Assembly: GCA_030849465.1 (NCBI GenBank)
Contig: JARVLF010000001.1
Location: 248,001-312,000 of the forward strand
Length of the DNA stretch: 64,000 nucleotides
Direction of reading: 5' to 3'
Source: Moesziomyces globuligerus
Lineage: Eukaryota > Basidiomycota > Ustilaginomycetes > Ustilaginales > Ustilaginaceae
Positions 59,845 to 64,000 of this stretch are shown here, piece after piece. A program made the translations under genes and the position numbers. Each line of letters begins with the position of its first letter. Within the stretch, counting starts at the first letter, position 1. The notes below the pieces were generated by a model that saw only the letters and a list, made by a program, of their open reading frames with translations, was not told where the DNA came from and ran no database searches.

Positions 59845-62062
59845 TTACGCAGCGCCCGCGGCGGCCGGCTTGAACGTGACTTCGGAGAGCGTGTTAAAGG
59901 CCTCGCGGTAGGCGTCGAGGAGCTGCTTGACACGCTTCCTCTCCGAGGTCAAGCCCTCGTCTTCGTAGAGCAGGTCCTCAAAGAGGTTCTCCTTGTACAG
60001 GCCCGCGACCAGACGGTTCTGCACGCTCTCCCTGCTAAAGTTGACGAGCAGATGCATGATGGCCTTGGGCACGAGGTCCTGGATGCTCTGACGCACAATG
60101 TTGAAGTAGCTCGCTATCAAGGAGCGGATGAGCGTCGTCTCGAGCTCCTCGCGGTCCGAGAGCGCATACTCGTCCGACGAGATGGGCGTCGCCTCGAGAT
60201 GCTTGTCCAGCGACTTCATGTCGTACGCCGCCGAGTTGCCCTCCAGCCCGTTGCGGCCCGACATGGCGTTGGGCTTGTGCTCGCGCACGGGCGCGTACTC
60301 GGCCATGCGCGCCGCCGCATGCGGCGCAGGCGCATGGTAGCCTCCCAGTCCCGACGCAGGACCCACGCCTCCCACGGGCAGACCCGATGCGCCACCGAAA
60401 AAGTAGTTGAGGAACGTATCCTTGGCGCCGCCCGCAGCACCGCCCGGTCCGTTGGCGTACGAGCCGCCCGAGGCATGTCCGATGGTGTGGTGCCTGCCCT
60501 CGGGCGCGGACGCCGAGTGCGGACGCGACTCGTGCGTCGTCGACGACGATCGCTCCTTCTTATCGCGCCTACCGCCGCCGGTCTTGTTGCTCGCGCCGTT
60601 GACCGTGAGGCTGCGCGCGTTGGGCCCGTTGACGCTATCGCCATCGTCGTCGTCCGACAGATCGACCGAGACGTCGTTTGCATCGTCGAACGACGCCTTG
60701 CGCCTCGACGACGAGGGGAGCATGGCGACCTGCTTGCGCGCCTGCGTCTCGCGCTGCTCGCGCGCAATGTTGGCCGAGTCGTGCACAAACGCCGGATGGT
60801 TGGTGTTGATGTAGGCCGCCTGGATCTGGATGAGGCTCTGCACGTACTCGGAGGTGGGGCCGAGGCGCTCGCGGAGCAGCTCCGAGACGACCTCGATGAG
60901 CTGGGCGTGGAGGCGCGGGAAGCGCTGGAGCTCGGCGCTGGTGCAGTTGTGGCAGATCTTCATGAGCTCCTCGTAGACGAGCTCGACGCATCGCAAGCTG
61001 GGCGGCTCGAGCAGCTTGATCTGGGGCTTGATGAGCAGCTCGAAGGCGGCTTCGGGCACAAAGAGCGAGGGGCGCGGGCCGGTCGAGTTGCGGATGGCGG
61101 TGCGGATGTCCTGGACGGTGAGGTTGTGGGTGGGGTTGATGCTGGTGAGCGCGTGACCAAAGACGTCCTGGAAGATGTAGTAGATGCGTGCGCCACCGCA
61201 GAGCTCCTTGGTGGAGATGTCAAAGGTGGTGCCGTCGATGGAGGCGACAAAGTCGCGTGCGAACTGGGTCATGAGCTTGAGGACGAGCGAGCCGCGGTGC
61301 TGGTCGCCGAGGAAGGTGGTGTCGCCAAAGGCGGCGAGCTCCTGCTGGGTCTGGCCCATGAGGGTGTTGAGGCGCGCCTTCATGTCGGGGAGCTTGTCGC
61401 GGATGTGGCTCATGAGCACCTGGTTGAGGGTCTTTGCGAGGTACTTTGTGCCGCATCGGTGGGCGATGTTCTTGTAGGCGGCGTGGGAGCGGAAGAAGTC
61501 CTCCTCTGCCCTGCGAGCGGCGAGCATGGAGACGTTGCCGTTGATGTCCTGCTGGGAGCGGTTGACGACGCCGATGAAGCCGAGCTTGAGCGGGTAGACG
61601 CGACCGGTGAGGATGTCGAGCGCGTGGGTGCCCTGGTCCATGAGGTCGAGCTTGGTGAGGACGCCGATGGTGCGGCGGCCCTGGGGGTCGACGGTGCGGG
61701 CGAGCTTGAGGCTGTCCGAGTTGGCGAGGTCGACGTTGGCGGGGCTGACGGCGAGGATGATGCAGTTGGGCTTGGAGACGTAGTCGGTGACGAGGTTGCG
61801 GATCTGGCGCTCGATGTCCGAGGGCTGGTCGCCGACGGGGATCTTGGTGAGGCCGGGGAGGTCGACGAGGGTGAGGTTGAGGACGTTGGGGCTGTAGATC
61901 TTGAGGTGGATGGGGAGCTTGGAGACGCCCTTGTTCTGGCCTGCGACGCGGAAGGTCTCGTTTTCGATCTCGCGGCGGATCTCGTTGAAGTCGGTGAAGC
62001 GCTTGTCGAGGTGGAGGAACTCGCCGTACTCGTCGTAGGTGGGCGTCCTTCCGCCAGCAGCG

Positions 62063-62093
<31 letters not shown>

Positions 62094-62400
62094 GGTAGGA
62101 GGAGCGGAGGAGCTCGGGCTGGGGACCGTCATCGTTGAGGTCGTAGGCGCGCGAGGCGGCAAGCTTGGCCTGGTCCTTTGCGGAAGGGGTGTGGATGAGC
62201 TGGAGGACGAGCGGGCGTCGGGTGACGATGCCGCTGCCTCGGGGGAGGAAATCGCGGCCGACGATGGTCTCGAGGACACTGGACTTTCCGGCGGATTGGG
62301 AACCGACGACGACGATCTGAGGCAGGTCGACCGAGTCGCCGCCGATGGCGGTGAAGGTCTCCTGGAGCTTGTTGACGACTTGGATGAGGTCGACGTCCAT
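59845..62400 (-). CDS. DNM1: Dynamin-related GTPase Dnm1/Drp1
   Basis: Assembles into rings that divide mitochondria and peroxisomes. The 851-residue intronless protein has the GTPase domain at about 1-310: P-loop GSQSAGKS at 33-40, DLPGLTKIP and TKLD. The middle domain is at about 310-520 (GGARIYYIFQDVF, RNSTGPRPSLFVPE, QIKLLEPPSLRCVELV), which follows Drp1 more closely than Vps1. A poorly conserved insert B spans about 540-740, with Ser, Arg, Gly and His-rich parts (YPSSSSSSSSSS occurs earlier, at about 105, as a separate insertion in the GTPase domain). The C-terminal GTPase effector domain is at about 755-845. The ATG at 62400 opens a typical N-terminus (MDVDLIQVVNKLQETF). Stop-to-stop distance to the AATase gene is 159 bp. 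Confidence 0.96.
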
Positions 62401-62846
62401 GATGATGGATATTGAGCGCGAGTTGGGCGCGAGAAGGGATGAAGAGGGGGTAGAGTCTAGCTAGAGATGGCGCTTCTCGACCGCGCAGCTTCGGGTCCTG
62501 TCTGGATGACGATGAGTCGGAGCAATGGTGCGCTTGGCGGCACTGAGGTGCTTGGCAGCAGCGAGGTTCGCAAAGCAGACTGCGTGGCGGCGGCGGCGGC
62601 GGCGGCAACAGTAACGGCTCGCCGGAAGAGGCAGATCTTGCGCGCCCGAGTAGAGGATGGGGATTGAGATGAGGAGAGGGAGATGGTTGGTGGCAGGGAG
62701 GAGCAGATAGGAATGCGAAGCGAGGCGTGAAGGGGAGCTGGTTTGAGCGGAGGTGAGGAGATGCAGCAGCTGGCAGACCGATGGGCGCCCAGTTGCAGCC
62801 AAAGACGCGCTCCAAGAAGGCTGCTTTGCCTCGAGCGAGAGAGCGA

Positions 62847-62878
62847 GCGAGAAAGCGAGAAAGCGAGAAAGCGAGAAA
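62847..62878. repeat. 8-bp tandem repeat, four copies
   Basis: Four perfect copies of GCGAGAAA about 450 bp upstream of the DNM1 start codon. Noncoding. Confidence 0.85.
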
Positions 62879-63160
62879 GCGCGCAGCTGAGCAGTCTCTG
62901 TCAATCGCACACTTGGCGGGCTCGCTGGGGCTGTCAGGCTGACTGGCGCGTGTGTTTTTGTGTTGGCCCAATGCTGGATTTTGGCCTCGTCGTTACAACT
63001 CGCGGCCAGCGCCGCGAGCTGAGGCGCTGGCCGGTGCGGGCGAAAATGGGAGCGCAGCGAAAGGGCAGGCACCCAACCAGCGACGCGCGCGTGTTATTTT
63101 CATTTTTCACCCCGTTTCAAAATCACTGTCCGCGAGCCAGAGTGACGTTGTTGTGCCGTG

Positions 63161-63190
63161 CTCCGCCATGCTCTGCCGTGCTCTGCCGTG
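63161..63190. repeat. 10-bp tandem repeat, three copies
   Basis: CTCCGCCATG followed by two copies of CTCTGCCGTG. The first copy differs at two positions. Noncoding. Confidence 0.7.
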
Positions 63191-63654
63191 TTGTTGTCCT
63201 CAACCGCCTCTGCCCGTCGCCCGACCTCATTTCTTCGCACGAGCGATTGCAGCACTGTCTCACTCCACTCTCTGGCTTTGGCCGTGCAGCTGCGGCCGCC
63301 CCTCCCGGTGGCCCTCCCAGTGCTCCCCTTGCACATCCTCCTTCTCAAACTCATGAGTTCGGTCTGGCTCAGATCGCAGCACCTCTCTCACAATGACTCT
63401 GGCAAACGTCTAGCGATACTGTGTATGGATTTCTTTCGGGTGGGGAAGGACATGTCCAGGGGGAGCACAGAGTCGGGTGAGCCCGCGCGCAGACCCACGC
63501 ACAGCCCCGTGCTCCCTGTCGAGCGAGCCACTGGCCTGTCCACAGAGAGTCAGCTTGATATTCACATCCAGAGCGCGCTCGCTTCGCAGATACGAATTCA
63601 GCACGCCCGCATGACACGAGCTACCAAGCGTGCGCTCTAGCGTCGAGCGCACAT

Positions 63655-64000
63655 TTAGGCAAGGAAGCTCTTGACGTGCTCGGTGACGAGCGTCTTCATC
63701 TTGTTGAAGAGCTCATCGCTGGGCTTGCCGGCGGCGATCTCGGCGAGCAGAGCGTCCTCGGTCTGGAGCTTCTCGCGGAACGAGTTCTCCCACTCGACAA
63801 TGCGGTCAGCGGGGATCGAGTCGATCAGACCGTTGACACCAGCGTAGATGATGGGGATCTGCACCTCGGTGGCCATGGGCACGAACTGGGGCTGCTTGAG
63901 CAGCTCCACGAGGCGCACACCACGGTTCAGCGTGGCGCGGGTGGCAGCGTCCAAGTCCGAACCGAACTGCGCGAAGGCAGCCAGCTCACGGTACTGGGCG
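63655..64000 (-). CDS. ATP1: ATP synthase F1 subunit alpha, C-terminal part (runs off the window)
   Basis: Part of the catalytic alpha3beta3 ring of mitochondrial ATP synthase. Only the last 115 residues are here; the gene continues past base 64000. The visible part is the C-terminal helical domain: AQYRELAAFAQFGSDLDAAT, LNRGVRLVELLKQPQFVP, then PIIYAGVNGLIDSIPADR and the end LVTEHVKSFLA. This tail is diagnostic of mitochondrial alpha subunits. The stop is TAA at 63655-63657. The frame is open across the whole visible part. Confidence 0.95.
   Translation of the reverse strand, partial: AQYRELAAFAQFGSDLDAATRATLNRGVRLVELLKQPQFVPMATEVQIPIIYAGVNGLIDSIPADRIVEWENSFREKLQTEDALLAEIAAGKPSDELFNKMKTLVTEHVKSFLA

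Larger units (their letters stand above)
62401..63654. other. Intergenic: DNM1 promoter region
   Basis: 1.25 kb, no supported gene. It includes four copies of an 8-bp unit at 62847-62878 and 10-bp repeats at 63161-63190. It should hold the DNM1 promoter and the ATP1 3' flank. Frames of up to 217 codons are repeat-rich and featureless. Confidence 0.55.

Noticed and set aside
59734..62067. A 777-codon open frame on the plus strand opposite DNM1
   Set aside because: It is fully antisense to a secure gene and results from codon bias in GC-rich coding DNA. Its Leu/Val/Asp/Glu-rich composition is typical of such mirror frames.

Overview
The window is nuclear DNA of a smut-type basidiomycete (Ustilaginomycotina, close to Ustilago, Sporisorium or Pseudozyma). 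Evidence is the GC-rich, intron-poor gene structure, short introns of about 80-190 nt with GTAAGT-type donors, the fungal housekeeping complement, and long Ser/Ala-rich or acidic low-complexity extensions on otherwise conserved proteins. I see no tRNA, rRNA, transposon, CRISPR array or bacterial-style operon. The species cannot be fixed by reading alone.

Layout. 0.7-8 kb: an amidase, a secreted multicopper oxidase and HMG-CoA synthase, all on the minus strand. 9.3-16.3 kb: U2AF large subunit (-) and Prp40 (+) head to head, then the PP2A B55 subunit (-). 18-20.3 kb: a GPI-anchored X325/BIM1-like copper protein (-) and a small mitochondrial-type protein with a repeated LQKET motif (+). 20.5-31.4 kb: a LUFS/Flo8-like regulator, the Rab5 exchange factor Vps9, a Ctr copper transporter and a coiled-coil orphan, all (-). 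33.3-44.2 kb: ZW10/Dsl1, a membrane-anchored GH5 glucanase whose reading frame is broken near its 3' end, and an acyltransferase with an altered active-site motif, all (+). 44.5-56.4 kb: a Reg1-type PP1 subunit, an orphan with a coding minisatellite, the Tah18 diflavin reductase and an Sds3/Dep1-type HDAC-complex subunit, all (-). 58-64 kb: an AATase-type acetyltransferase (+), the mitochondrial fission dynamin Dnm1 (-), and the 3' end of ATP synthase alpha (-).

How the genes relate. Most are unlinked housekeeping functions: splicing, phosphatase control, membrane traffic, mitochondria, chromatin. Two themes recur. Three copper proteins lie within 26 kb (multicopper oxidase, X325/BIM1-like surface protein, Ctr importer), though unrelated genes separate them. 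Two early-spliceosome factors, U2AF65 and Prp40, share one 494-bp divergent promoter. The observations most worth checking are the X325-type protein, the seven acidic tryptophan motifs in the ZW10/Dsl1 homologue (candidate COPI-binding sites), the GH5 frameshift, the LQKET-repeat protein, and the acyltransferase with Glu in place of the usual motif Asp. I found no clear undescribed multigene system.
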